The translations under genes and the position numbers were made by a program. Of a DNA stretch of 64,000 nucleotides, positions 54,201-61,429 are shown in pieces (the first letter of the stretch is position 1; the number at the start of each line of letters is the position of its first letter). The stretch spans positions 1,798,001-1,862,000 of the forward strand of contig NZ_CP150276.1 in NCBI RefSeq assembly GCF_037977235.1, in the 5' to 3' direction. The DNA comes from Paenibacillus sp. FSL K6-0276. GTDB taxonomy: Bacteria > Bacillota > Bacilli > Paenibacillales > Paenibacillaceae. The notes under the pieces are model-generated. The model ran no database searches. It worked only from the letters and a program-made list of their open reading frames with translations, and was not told the origin of the DNA.

Positions 54201-55774
54201 GTAAATCGGGTAAGAATGCTGGGAAAATGTCTGAAGGTAAGTTCAGTGAGAACCGTAAAGATATGCCATGGGATCAGTTGACTGCAGAGAAACCACTTCA
54301 TGACCATTATCAGAAGCTGTTGAATATTCGTGCAAAATACTCCAAAGTGTATTCCAAGGGTACTCGCACGAAGGTAGCAGGTTCAGATGAATTAGGTTAT
54401 TTGGCTTTCAACAAATCTTACGAAGATGAGAACGTTGTGACGGTAATCAACACTAAGACTAGTGAGGTATCTGCAACGATTCCAGTACCATTTGCCGCCA
54501 ATTCGACTGTAAAAGATGAATATAGTGGTAAAACCTACGCAGTATCCGCTGATCAAAAAGTAATCATTGATCTACCAGGTCGAGATGATGGGGGTACAGT
54601 TATTCTATCTGGGGTATCTAAAGTAACACCTACACCTGGTGGTGCCGTTGTTAACCCAACAACTCCTGCTGATACTCAAGTTGTCAGTGAGGGTAGTTTG
54701 AAGAACGGCAAAGATGGAAAGGTACAAATCGATATTGCTGCAGGAAAGACAGCTGTACTTTTACCGTTGCAAGCTGCAAAAACGTTGGGATCTAATGACT
54801 TAGTGCTTAAAGTGGGGGATCTATTAGTTACTATCCCTAATAAATTGTTAAGTGCAATTCCAAGCTTAGCTTCAGGCACAGATGCGGAAGGTTCTCAAAT
54901 CTTGTTAGAGCTGAAACCTTTGGTCCAGTCTGCTGCAAAAGCATTAGTAGACGGATTTAACAAAGAGGGTGCAACCGTTACTTCACTTTCTGATGTGTTT
55001 GAATTGAGACTGAGCATTCTGAAGAAAGACGGTACCCGGATAGTAGTTAAGAAGTTCGATGAGCCAATTACGATATCGTTTAAGATTAAAGGTCAATCGA
55101 ATAAAGATTTATTGGGTATCTACTATTTAGGCGATAACGGTGAACTTGAGTACGTGGGTGGACAGCTGAATGGAGACGTGATATCTGCACAAGTCACGCA
55201 CTTTAGTAAATATGCCGTACTTGAGATTGTTAAGTCGTTTAAGGATGTTCCAACTACTTATTGGGCATTCCATGCCATTCAGTCCCTTGCTGCAAAACAA
55301 ATTGTTTCAGGGGTTACAACAACCGAGTTTAATCCGAAGAGCAATGTTAGCCGTGCGGAATTTACCGCATTGTTAGTTCGAGCACTTGGTTTGAATGCGG
55401 AAGGGCAGGTTCAATTTACTGATATTAAGTCCGATGCATGGTACTCTTCATACGTAGCAACAGCTTCTAAGCTGGGCATTGTTAGTGGTCGAAGCAATGA
55501 TACCTTTGCACCGAACGCTTCCATTACCCGTGAGGAAATGGCTATCATGGTGATCCGTGCGCTTGAAGTGAAATCTGGTAAGAAGATCGAACCAGCAGTG
55601 AGTGTCACGACATTTGCAGATGCTTCTAGCATTAGCAAGTGGGCAGACAGCTACGTGAAGACTGCAGCAGGTCTAGGGCTTCTGCAAGGCAGAGAGAACA
55701 ATCAATTTGCTCCAAAAGGATGGATGACTCGCGCCGAGAGTGCACAGGTTATTTATACACTACTGGGCAAGTAA
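48248..55774 (+). CDS. SLH-anchored amylopullulanase with two GH13 catalytic domains
   Basis: 2508 residues from ATG 48248 (GGGAGG ten nt upstream; the ATG-like start at 48197 has no ribosome site). Signal peptide about 1-33. In order: two X25-type modules (about 35-205), two CBM41 (about 246-460), an Ig-like module, CBM48 (about 557-660), then a type I pullulanase GH13_14 domain (about 695-1150). It has the YNWGYDP signature (about 779) and catalytic Asp894, Glu923 and Asp1014. BIG2 (about 1254-1335), a third CBM41-like module and Ig-like modules follow. The second GH13 domain is alpha-amylase-like (about 1643-2030) with Asp1851, Glu1880 and Asp1946 (FRVDTVKH, TGEYFGG, SSHDEDG). Three SLH domains (about 2330-2508) anchor it to the cell wall. 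It should debranch and liquefy starch and pullulan outside the cell. Confidence 0.93.
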   Translation: MKITLWGKRAFAIFMIVALVFSTLGLHPVSVSAATTKVVLVGDLQSKFTNNPGNNWDEKSAVTQMVYSDNGLYTFTGTLPAGGYNYKIALNDTWNGSGFPSYTNPQGKLNEQDNIHIELDTETSVTFYYNDITHKIADSTYYTPIAADKLPRLTGNLPAEALSILTDTDFDGIYNTAVTVPKGDYTYKVSVPGATEAEDMSYPENDLKLNLPSDLSVTFKYNSADHSVSAEYKIPTGPVDVTAVPEGHIRVHYKASTYTNKALWLFGDVKNPTDGWPNGAFPFPEDQIDSYGAYVDVPMKPGAQTLSMIAMSRTDGAKDGGDKHFSIKTPQTNEVWITEGSDVVTPYEPVMLPANTVRIHYMRSDTNHDQYGLWLWDDVSTPSDTLGSWPTPATPFKVDQKDNFGAYVDVPLIEGAKKIGFIVMKPSNGDKDGDNKIFSLLDRYNQLWVKEGDNNVYVSPFGETPIGLVSAEVLSKSKILLGFTLTDGLDAAQLKNAITIKDNKEATIPVNAVNITSKTSIEVDTEVFDLANIPLSVTYSGKTVSAVTGWRNLDEMYNYTGDDLGATYNADKTATFKLWAPKASSVVANVYDKNDSNVLVGSVDLTLGEQGVWSVNLKPTDLSGTNATDVRGYYYQYEVTNNGVTNKVLDPYAKSMAVFTVDTTGAAGAGGDTVGKAAIVDLSQTNPDTFGYADIEGYEKREDAIVYEVHVRDFTSDVSIESSLSGERWGSYSAFEKKLDYLKSLGVTHIQLLPVMAWYYGDETKMGNRETDYSDKNNEYNWGYDPHNYFSPDGAYSQNPANPEERIKELKGLIDAVHEAGMGVILDVVYTHMAKKEFLNDIVPNYYAFQDANGNFIGGFGNNLATNHKMAEKLMVDSVKYWFEEYKIDGMRWDMMGDATAEAVQHAYDAAAEINPKALFIGEGWRTFGGAAADPSLAGKGADQDWMDKTDSVGVFSDEFRNELKSGYGSEGQPRFITGGARPITTIFNNIKAEPSNTPADDPGDIVPYIEAHDNLTLHDVIAQSIKKDPAIPENELEIQKRIRLGNMLIMTSQGTAFIHAGQEYGRTKQWKDDSIKPTNKGKFTELFDTNNQSFGYFINDSYDSSDAVNKFDWAKATDELQFPVQTTTRKYTSGLMELRKSTDAFRLGDKDLVDSNVNLIPAPEVKTEDLVIAYSNKATDGTGIYYVFMNGDSTERTLTLSEDLTSGQVLVDNDEAGVTAIPTENQSGFSLTANSITLEPLTAVILKKEASAAGITALELDSTSYNLPIGQTHKSSVFAKYDDNSRRNVSQMATYTSNNPEVATVTNKGQVKGISEGMARITITYGGISKTVTVTVTDKRYVQFTYTRSDKEYTGWNIWVWDTGVKNGQINFTTLENGTASVLIEVAENATNVGFVVRNGEGDDWSHKDDYGDDRTIPLTPGDGFIKVNVTSGVKEFEIKPSIGTPILKDGTATFRYRDPALFRIGKVDAVTSAIVKVNGKEYPMVYDSVNELFTYTLTDLKVGTYKYTYLITKNGVTIEYTDPKNTVNDESSFVYRNPEIAITTSVNPEVITSNQNAVMTVNASASEKVIYTDGFMDLTSLGGPSKVQLDTVLLKQTIAVKDTVTAGIKNIPITLVDQYGNAHKQNATIEVKARTYSGDKLDFDWDEARIYFALTDRFKDGDTSNNQNVDKNHLEAYHGGDFRGMIDSLDYLQELGINTLWISPIVDNIDFDQGNGFKQYGYHGYWAKDFTKLDEHLGDMDTFKELIEKAHDKGIKIMVDVVLNHTGYGLKPGDNKPTITVEDKARFEGMLRTDGVSTDTDTIKGELAGLPDFKTEDPAIREKIIAWQTGWLDNARTERGDTIDYFRVDTVKHVEDTTWKAFKNALTAIDPNFKMTGEYFGGTIDSNGGMLETGQMDGLLDFGFNDAAKDFTDGKVNSVDSYLQTRELKIDNTKMMAQFLSSHDEDGFLSNYVDGDKGKLKIAAALQITAKGQPVIYYGEELGKSGKNAGKMSEGKFSENRKDMPWDQLTAEKPLHDHYQKLLNIRAKYSKVYSKGTRTKVAGSDELGYLAFNKSYEDENVVTVINTKTSEVSATIPVPFAANSTVKDEYSGKTYAVSADQKVIIDLPGRDDGGTVILSGVSKVTPTPGGAVVNPTTPADTQVVSEGSLKNGKDGKVQIDIAAGKTAVLLPLQAAKTLGSNDLVLKVGDLLVTIPNKLLSAIPSLASGTDAEGSQILLELKPLVQSAAKALVDGFNKEGATVTSLSDVFELRLSILKKDGTRIVVKKFDEPITISFKIKGQSNKDLLGIYYLGDNGELEYVGGQLNGDVISAQVTHFSKYAVLEIVKSFKDVPTTYWAFHAIQSLAAKQIVSGVTTTEFNPKSNVSRAEFTALLVRALGLNAEGQVQFTDIKSDAWYSSYVATASKLGIVSGRSNDTFAPNASITREEMAIMVIRALEVKSGKKIEPAVSVTTFADASSISKWADSYVKTAAGLGLLQGRENNQFAPKGWMTRAESAQVIYTLLGK

Positions 55775-55861
55775 GCTGGAATCCGGTGTACTGATTTTAG
55801 TGCACCGGAGTTCTAGTAGTTAGCTAGTAATGTGTAAGTCATTCTTAGTAATCTCTAAAAG

Positions 55862-55912
55862 AAAACAGGGTATCCCACAGCTATCATAGCTAGTGGAGAT
55901 ACCCTGTTTTGT
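55862..55912. terminator. Bidirectional terminator after the amylopullulanase gene
   Basis: AAAACAGGGTATC and GATACCCTGTTTT pair over 13 bp, with AGCTA inner pairing. It separates two convergent genes. Confidence 0.85.
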
Positions 55913-55942
55913 TATGTTTTATGCGCCCGAAGATGTGTATGC

Positions 55943-57688
55943 TTAGATGATCGCCTTAAGTATAGCGAACCCATAAGCTGGCATCTTCACGATCAGTTTG
56001 CCACGTTCTGTACGCACTGTATCGCCAGTGAACAAGTTCTCCCAATTCCGTTCGTCTACGTCAATACGGAACGTCTGAGCGGTCTCTTCACTGTTAATCA
56101 GTACGACTATAGTCTCAAGATCCAATCGGCGCTCATAGGCTATCTTACTGCCTTGTTGTCCTGCCTCCAAGAAGGTGAATGTACCTGTACGAAGCGCTGG
56201 TTGGTCATTGCGTATTTGAATGAGCTGACGATAGAATTCGAACAGATCACGATCCTGCTTCTCAGGGTTCCATTCCATGCATTTGCGGCAGCCTGGGTCA
56301 CCCTCACCGTCCATACCGAACTCGTCACCATAATAGATACAAGGGGTGCCCATAAAGGTGAATTGGAATAGTGAAGCTAAGCGCATTTTATTTTTGTCCC
56401 CAGCAGCTAGCGTAAGCAAACGTGGAGTGTCGTGACTATCTAACAGATTGAAAGCAACTTCACTTGCCTGCAGTGGGTAGCGCGATAACTGTCTACCAAT
56501 AGAGTTGGCAAACCCTTCTGCATCAAGGCTGCCATGAACAAAGAAGTCTAGGACGGCATCAGTGAAGGGATAGTTCATGACGGCGTCAAATTTATCACCT
56601 TCCAGCCATGGAGCAGATTCATGCCAAATTTCTCCAAGGATGTAGGCCTCAGGATTAGCACGCTTCACCACTTTGCGGAATTCACGCCAGAAATCATGAT
56701 CCACTTCATTGGCCACGTCTAGGCGCCAACCGTCGATACCAACTTCTGTGATCCAGAATTCTGCGACCTTCAGCAAGTACGCTTTAACTTCAGGATGTTC
56801 TGTATTAAGCTTTGGCATATGTGCTTCAAAAGCAAAAGTATCATAAGTTGGAATGCCGTTTACAGTCTGAAGTGGAAACTCACGAATATGGAACCAGTCT
56901 TTGTAGATGGAGTCTTCTCCCTTTTCCTGAACATCCAAAAACGGAGCGAAGGTCCCACCAGAGTGGTTGAATACAGCGTCTAACAGCACGCGAATACCAC
57001 GTTCATGGCAGCAGTCGACGAGTCTCTTTAACGTTGCTATATCCCCGAAATGCGGATCGACTTCCATGTAATCTTCTGTATCGTATTTATGATTGGTAGT
57101 TCCTGTAAAGATTGGTGTGAAATAAATAGCGTTGATACCAAGCTCGTTAAGATGGTCTAGATGATCGATAACTCCTTGCAGGTCGCCGCCAAAGAAGTTA
57201 GTTGGTGTTGGCTCTGCTCCCCATGGCTGAACATCTTTTGGATCAAGGCTTGGGTCGCCGTTTGCAAAGCGTTCAGGGAAGATCTGATAGAAAACAGCAT
57301 CCTTTACCCAGGCAGGTGGTGTAAATACATCAACGGGGTTAATAAATGGAAACTCGAAAAGCTTGTTAGGATTATCTGGCCGATTAGTCTGAAAATCATT
57401 TTCGGTCATCCAAATGCGTTCATTATCCTTTTGCAGTAAGAATCCGTATTTTAATCGGCGATACAGGGGAACCGAAGCGCATTCCCAATAATCGAACATA
57501 GCATCAGAGGTGAAGAGGGTCATGGGAATCAGCTCTTTTGTGGTATCCCAAGTGTATTTATCCCCTGCAAAAGCAAATACTTCTGTTAAATCCCCTTTTT
57601 TAGCGCGGAGACGCAGGTGAATCGTGCTTTCATTATAGGCATAAGACCAATTTAACCGCGGACGATGGTACACAGCTTCCAGTAACAT
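55943..57688 (-). CDS. GH13_20 neopullulanase / cyclomaltodextrinase / maltogenic amylase
   Basis: 581 residues, no signal peptide. The N-terminal CBM34-type domain (about 1-120, HLRLRAKKGDLTEVFAFAGD) used for dimerisation in this subfamily is present. The catalytic core begins at KDAVFYQIFPERFANGD and has Asp324 (GWRLDVANE), Glu353 (LGEIWHES) and Asp420 (LLDSHDTPR). The MDGEGDPGCRKCMEW segment is the usual loop near the +1/+2 subsites. It hydrolyses imported cyclodextrins, pullulan fragments and maltodextrins in the cytosol. The start follows AGGAGG. The gene has an unusual, long leader with a 61-bp tandem repeat. Confidence 0.93.
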   Translation of the reverse strand: MLLEAVYHRPRLNWSYAYNESTIHLRLRAKKGDLTEVFAFAGDKYTWDTTKELIPMTLFTSDAMFDYWECASVPLYRRLKYGFLLQKDNERIWMTENDFQTNRPDNPNKLFEFPFINPVDVFTPPAWVKDAVFYQIFPERFANGDPSLDPKDVQPWGAEPTPTNFFGGDLQGVIDHLDHLNELGINAIYFTPIFTGTTNHKYDTEDYMEVDPHFGDIATLKRLVDCCHERGIRVLLDAVFNHSGGTFAPFLDVQEKGEDSIYKDWFHIREFPLQTVNGIPTYDTFAFEAHMPKLNTEHPEVKAYLLKVAEFWITEVGIDGWRLDVANEVDHDFWREFRKVVKRANPEAYILGEIWHESAPWLEGDKFDAVMNYPFTDAVLDFFVHGSLDAEGFANSIGRQLSRYPLQASEVAFNLLDSHDTPRLLTLAAGDKNKMRLASLFQFTFMGTPCIYYGDEFGMDGEGDPGCRKCMEWNPEKQDRDLFEFYRQLIQIRNDQPALRTGTFTFLEAGQQGSKIAYERRLDLETIVVLINSEETAQTFRIDVDERNWENLFTGDTVRTERGKLIVKMPAYGFAILKAII

Positions 57689-57704
57689 GAATAAGTCCTC
57701 CTAA

Positions 57705-57975
57705 AGTTTTGTAAGCGATACTTCCCTGATCAGCTTCGGCAAAACCACTTCGAAAGCACAGGCTTAGTTTTGTAAGCAATACTTCCCTGACCAGCTTCGG
57801 CAAAACCACTTCGAAAGCATACGCTTAGTTTTGTAAGCAATACTTCCCTGACCAGCTTCGGCAAAACCACTTCGAAAGCATACGCTTAGTTTTGTAAGCG
57901 ATACTTCCTCGAACAAGCTTCGGCAAAACTACTACGAAAGCATACGCTTAGTTTTGTAAGCAATACTTCCCCGAA
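57705..57975 (-). repeat. 61-bp tandem repeat in the leader of the GH13_20 gene
   Basis: Units start at 57705, 57766, 57827, 57888 and 57950 (period 61, 61, 61, 62). Units 2 and 3 are identical. Units 1 and 4 differ at a handful of positions; unit 5 is cut after about 25 bp. Each full unit contains GCTTCG...CGAAAGC, able to fold as a short hairpin, plus AGTTTTGTAAGC and ATACTTCC words. The array begins 17 bp upstream of the GH13_20 start codon. Confidence 0.9.
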
Positions 57976-58080
57976 CAATTCACCACAGCGCGTGGGTTTT
58001 AGAATGTCGCTATTGTTATTGGTTGCACAGTTATTTATGCAACATGCGCAAAAGAAGTGGCAAATTAGCACATAACAAAG

Positions 58081-58121
58081 AGGCACAACCGCCGCGAAGT
58101 AGCTTGTCCGAGGTTGTACCT
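58081..58121 (-). other. Terminator-like hairpin in the GH13_20 leader
   Basis: On the minus strand AGGTACAACC pairs with GGTTGTGCCT (10 bp with one G-U) around a 21-nt loop and is followed by CTTTGTT. It lies about 85 nt after the predicted start site and could attenuate transcription. A second small hairpin GTTGCA/TGCAAC follows at about 58024-58043. Confidence 0.45.
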
Positions 58122-58211
58122 TTCATAAGTAACATTGCCTTTTAATTGTATAGAACAGGAGGCAGACAATAGATGTAATGATTCATGTTGGATAGCCTCT
58201 TAACGATTTGG

Positions 58212-58240
58212 ATTATAGCATGGAATAAAAGTGCTTTCAA
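58212..58240 (-). promoter_or_regulatory. Predicted sigma-A promoter of the GH13_20 gene
   Basis: On the minus strand TTGAAA (58240-58235), a 17-nt spacer and a perfect TATAAT (58217-58212) form a strong promoter. The predicted leader is about 515 nt long and includes the hairpins and the 61-bp repeats. Confidence 0.6.
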
Positions 58241-58474
58241 TACTCTTGTTCAAACCATTGCACAAATTTTCACTTGAGTGCGTAGGCGTTTCTAATGCCG
58301 GATTATTGTAAATCTATTAGAAAAGTGAATTTGTGGTATATCAGGGGCGAATAAAATAGAGATTCCATTTTTCAAAACATGAATAATCGATTAATTAAAA
58401 GATATCATGTGAAAAATGGAGATAAATGCCTATAGCATTTATAAATTAATGGAAAATGGTCAAATATGATGTGT

Positions 58475-58512
58475 GCAAACGTTTTTAAAAACAAACGATA
58501 CTGTTGTATGAT
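58475..58512 (+). promoter_or_regulatory. Operator and -10 region of the maltodextrin transporter operon
   Basis: GCAAACGTTTTT (58475-58486) is a half-perfect MalR/CcpA site overlapping the expected -35 region of an extended -10 TTG-TATGAT (58507-58512). Repression of the transporter by binding here is plausible. Confidence 0.5.
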
Positions 58513-58601
58513 GTATTCATGAATGAAGCGCTTTCTTGCTCTGCTAAATGCAGCTCATGAAGGAGCAAGCTAAAATAAGAATTTTTTTTTAGCCTTTCTG
58601 A

Positions 58602-58613
58602 AATCGTTTGCGC
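58602..58613. promoter_or_regulatory. Second operator-like site in the transporter leader
   Basis: AATCGTTTGCGC resembles a half-site of the GCAAACGTTTGC pattern, 60 bp before the binding-protein start. Confidence 0.35.
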
Positions 58614-58673
58614 AAGTTTCTGCTCTACTATTTTACCATCTTACGCTTTTTTAAAATTGGGAGGGGTTAAGTA

Positions 58674-60008
58674 ATGAAGTTGAAAAAAATGATGGTTATC
58701 ACCGCTGCTGTCTCAATGGCACTATCCGTTACAGCGTGTGGTTCGAACAACAATGGGAATACCGGGGGTAACAACACAGCAAAAGCTACTAATGCTGCTA
58801 ATAACGTTACAGAGACTGCAGCGCCAGAGAGCACAGATGCAGCAGCGACAGAAGAGATTGTACCTGAAGATGGAGCGACGCTAGTTGTATGGGAAAGTAA
58901 GGAAGAAAGACCATTCGCAGACGAGATTGCTAAGCAGTTCACAGCGAAATATAACGTTCCAGTCAAGATTGAAGAGTTGGCACCACCAGATCAAGTAACT
59001 AAACTTACTCAAGATGGTCCTTCAGGATTAGCAGCAGACGTTATTCTTATTCCTCACGACAACTTAGGTAAAGCCGCAAGTGCGAGCTTGGTTCTTCCTA
59101 ATGACGTGTTCGGTGAAGAAACAAAGGCTAGCAATACTGAAGCTTCGATTATCGGATCTTCGTACGATGGCGAATTGTATGGCTACCCAAGAGCAGCAGA
59201 AACTTATGCATTATTCTACAATAAATCACTCGTTAAAGAAGCACCTAAATCATTCGATGATGTTCTTGCATTCAGCAAAACATTCACGGATAAATCCAAG
59301 AACAAATACGGAATTATGTGGGAAGTAGGAAACTTGTACTTCAACTACATGTTTATCGCTTCCGATGGTGGATACCTGTTCGGTAAGAACGGTACAGATA
59401 AAGAAGATATCGGACTTGCTAACGATGGATCTATTGCAGGACTTAAAGAATTTGTGAAAATGAAAGAAGTATTACCAATTAAGAGCGGAGATATCAACAG
59501 TGATATCAAACGCAGCTTGTTCAACTCAGGTGATGTAGCGATGGATATCACAGGTCCTTGGGAGCTTGGAGGATACAAAGCAGCTCTTGGAGATAACCTT
59601 GGTATCGCACCGATCCCTACAGTAAATGGAAAAACTGCTATCACATTCTCTGGTATCAAAATTTTCGCAGTTAACTCGTTTACTCAATATCCGAATGCTG
59701 CTAAATTGTATGCTCATTTTGCATCAAGCAAAGACGCTCAATTGTTACTGAACAAAACGATCGGTTCTGTTCCTACAAACAACGAAGCGCTTCTTGATCC
59801 ACAAATCGTTAACGATCCATTTGTATCCGCTTTTGCAGCACAAGCTAAGAGCTCCCAGCCAATGCCTTCTATCCCTGAAATGGGTAACGTATGGAGCCCT
59901 GTAAATGCAGCTCTTCCAGAAATTTGGGATAAGAATGTAGATCCAAAAGCAGCAATGGACAAAGCCGTTCAACAAATCAAAGATTTGAACAACAGTTCAT
60001 CGCAATAA
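58674..60008 (+). CDS. Maltodextrin ABC transporter substrate-binding lipoprotein (MalE/MdxE type)
   Basis: 444 residues. The lipobox VTAC places the lipidated Cys at residue 22. An Asn/Thr/Ala-rich linker reaches about residue 65. The mature domain shows LVVWESKEERPFADEIAKQF, DVILIPHDNLG, GYPRAAETYALFYNKSLV and DITGPWELGGYK, all typical of MalE-like maltodextrin binders. The GGGAGGGG ribosome site lies close to the ATG. A hairpin follows the stop before the two permease genes. Placement amid amylolytic genes and MalR-type sites supports maltodextrin as ligand. Confidence 0.93.
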   Translation: MKLKKMMVITAAVSMALSVTACGSNNNGNTGGNNTAKATNAANNVTETAAPESTDAAATEEIVPEDGATLVVWESKEERPFADEIAKQFTAKYNVPVKIEELAPPDQVTKLTQDGPSGLAADVILIPHDNLGKAASASLVLPNDVFGEETKASNTEASIIGSSYDGELYGYPRAAETYALFYNKSLVKEAPKSFDDVLAFSKTFTDKSKNKYGIMWEVGNLYFNYMFIASDGGYLFGKNGTDKEDIGLANDGSIAGLKEFVKMKEVLPIKSGDINSDIKRSLFNSGDVAMDITGPWELGGYKAALGDNLGIAPIPTVNGKTAITFSGIKIFAVNSFTQYPNAAKLYAHFASSKDAQLLLNKTIGSVPTNNEALLDPQIVNDPFVSAFAAQAKSSQPMPSIPEMGNVWSPVNAALPEIWDKNVDPKAAMDKAVQQIKDLNNSSSQ

Positions 60009-60046
60009 GGATCATAAATCACAGTCTTAACAGCATACAGTGAATC

Positions 60047-60088
60047 AAGCTGCCCGTCGCATGTTTAGCGGAGGGCAGCTTCTTATTT
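60047..60088 (+). terminator. Hairpin between binding-protein and permease genes
   Basis: AAGCTGCCC and GGGCAGCTT (9 bp) close over GTCGCATGTTTAGCGGA and are followed by CTTATTTTC. Like the hairpin at 3441, it probably sets a higher level of binding protein than permease. Confidence 0.65.
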
Positions 60089-60115
60089 TCACTCGGAGAG
60101 GAGAACGGAAGCGAA

Positions 60116-61429
60116 ATGCAGCGACATCGAACGAGGGCCGCAGTACTGTCGACGATTTTCATGGGATTGGGACAAATATATAACCGCCAATTCATCAAAG
60201 GAATCATGTTTTTAGTTGTAGAAGCCGCCGCTGTTTTTTATTTTATTGAGAATCTTGCTACTGCATTATGGGGTATTGTCACACTAGGAGAAAACCCTAG
60301 CCGTTTAGTAAAAGTAAAAGGCATCGCTAAGATGGTAGCTGGGGATCACTCAATATATATTTTGATTCAAAGCTTGATCACCATTCTAATGCTTATCATA
60401 ATAATCCTCGCTTGGTATTTGAACATTAAAGATGCTTATAGGACTGGAGAGAAACGCGATAACGGTCTTCAGGCAAACACCTTTAAACAAAGTGTTCGCT
60501 ATATACTGGATTACAAGTTCGCTCAGACGTTCTTGGTCTTGCCGGGTATTGGTGTTCTATTCTTTACGATCATGCCAATCATCTTCATGATCCTGCTAGC
60601 GTTTACGAACTATTCCGCACCTGATCATCTTCCACCCGCTAAATTGGTTGACTGGGTAGGATTTCAGACCTTCCGTAATTTATTGGTTCTCAAAACATGG
60701 AGTCACACTTTTTATGGCGTATTAACATGGACGATTATATGGGCAGTTCTTTCAACGATTACTACATATTTCGGAGGACTATTGGTAGCCTTACTGGTGA
60801 GCCAAAAGGGTATTCGTTTCAAAGGAATGTGGAGAGTTATTCTGATTGTGCCTTACGCAGTACCACAGTTAATCTCTTTGCTGCTCATGCGCAATTTATT
60901 TAACGGTCAATTCGGCCCTATCAACCAATACCTCGGGTATTTTGGTATGGGCGGATTGCCATGGCTAACAGATCCATTTTGGGCTAAGGTTACCGTAATT
61001 ATTGTTAACATGTGGGTCGGTATTCCAGTATCGATGTTACTTATAATGGGCGTGCTGACTACAATCCCTCGGGATATGTATGAAGCTGCCGAAGTGGATG
61101 GAGCATCAGGTTATCAGAAGTTCCGTATTGTTACGTTACCGATGGTATTGTTCTCCACAGCGCCTACCTTAATTACGCAGTTTGCAGGTAACATTAACAA
61201 CTTTAATGCGATCTTCCTATTAACAGGTGGTAGTCCTGTAAATGGTGATTATCAATATGCCGGTTCCACGGACTTGCTAGTAACCTGGCTATACAAATTA
61301 ACACTTGATCAGAATAAAAACAACATGGCTTCGGCAATAGGGATTATTATCTTTATCATTGTTGCTTCATTCTCCCTGTACAATTACCGCCGGACGAAAT
61401 CATTCAAAGAGGAGGATATGATCCAATGA
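60116..61429 (+). CDS. Maltodextrin ABC permease, MalF/MdxF type
   Basis: 437 residues, longer than simple sugar permeases because of an extra N-terminal membrane region (about 1-125, with hydrophobic segments at 25-45 and 80-105). The transport domain follows (about 150-430) with the EAA loop YEAAEVDGASGYQKFRIVTLP. The segment LLTGGSPVNGDYQYAGSTDLLVTWLYKLT is characteristic of MalF/MdxF. GGAGAGGAG lies upstream of the ATG. The stop overlaps the MalG-type gene by four bases. Confidence 0.94.
   Translation: MQRHRTRAAVLSTIFMGLGQIYNRQFIKGIMFLVVEAAAVFYFIENLATALWGIVTLGENPSRLVKVKGIAKMVAGDHSIYILIQSLITILMLIIIILAWYLNIKDAYRTGEKRDNGLQANTFKQSVRYILDYKFAQTFLVLPGIGVLFFTIMPIIFMILLAFTNYSAPDHLPPAKLVDWVGFQTFRNLLVLKTWSHTFYGVLTWTIIWAVLSTITTYFGGLLVALLVSQKGIRFKGMWRVILIVPYAVPQLISLLLMRNLFNGQFGPINQYLGYFGMGGLPWLTDPFWAKVTVIIVNMWVGIPVSMLLIMGVLTTIPRDMYEAAEVDGASGYQKFRIVTLPMVLFSTAPTLITQFAGNINNFNAIFLLTGGSPVNGDYQYAGSTDLLVTWLYKLTLDQNKNNMASAIGIIIFIIVASFSLYNYRRTKSFKEEDMIQ

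Noticed and set aside
57705..57975. Repeats with about 61-bp period could suggest a CRISPR array
   Set aside because: The whole unit is conserved with no unique spacers; it is a plain tandem repeat.
57886..58086. 66-codon minus-strand ORF in the GH13_20 leader, possible leader peptide
   Set aside because: There is no ribosome site, and its second half is encoded by the 61-bp tandem repeat.
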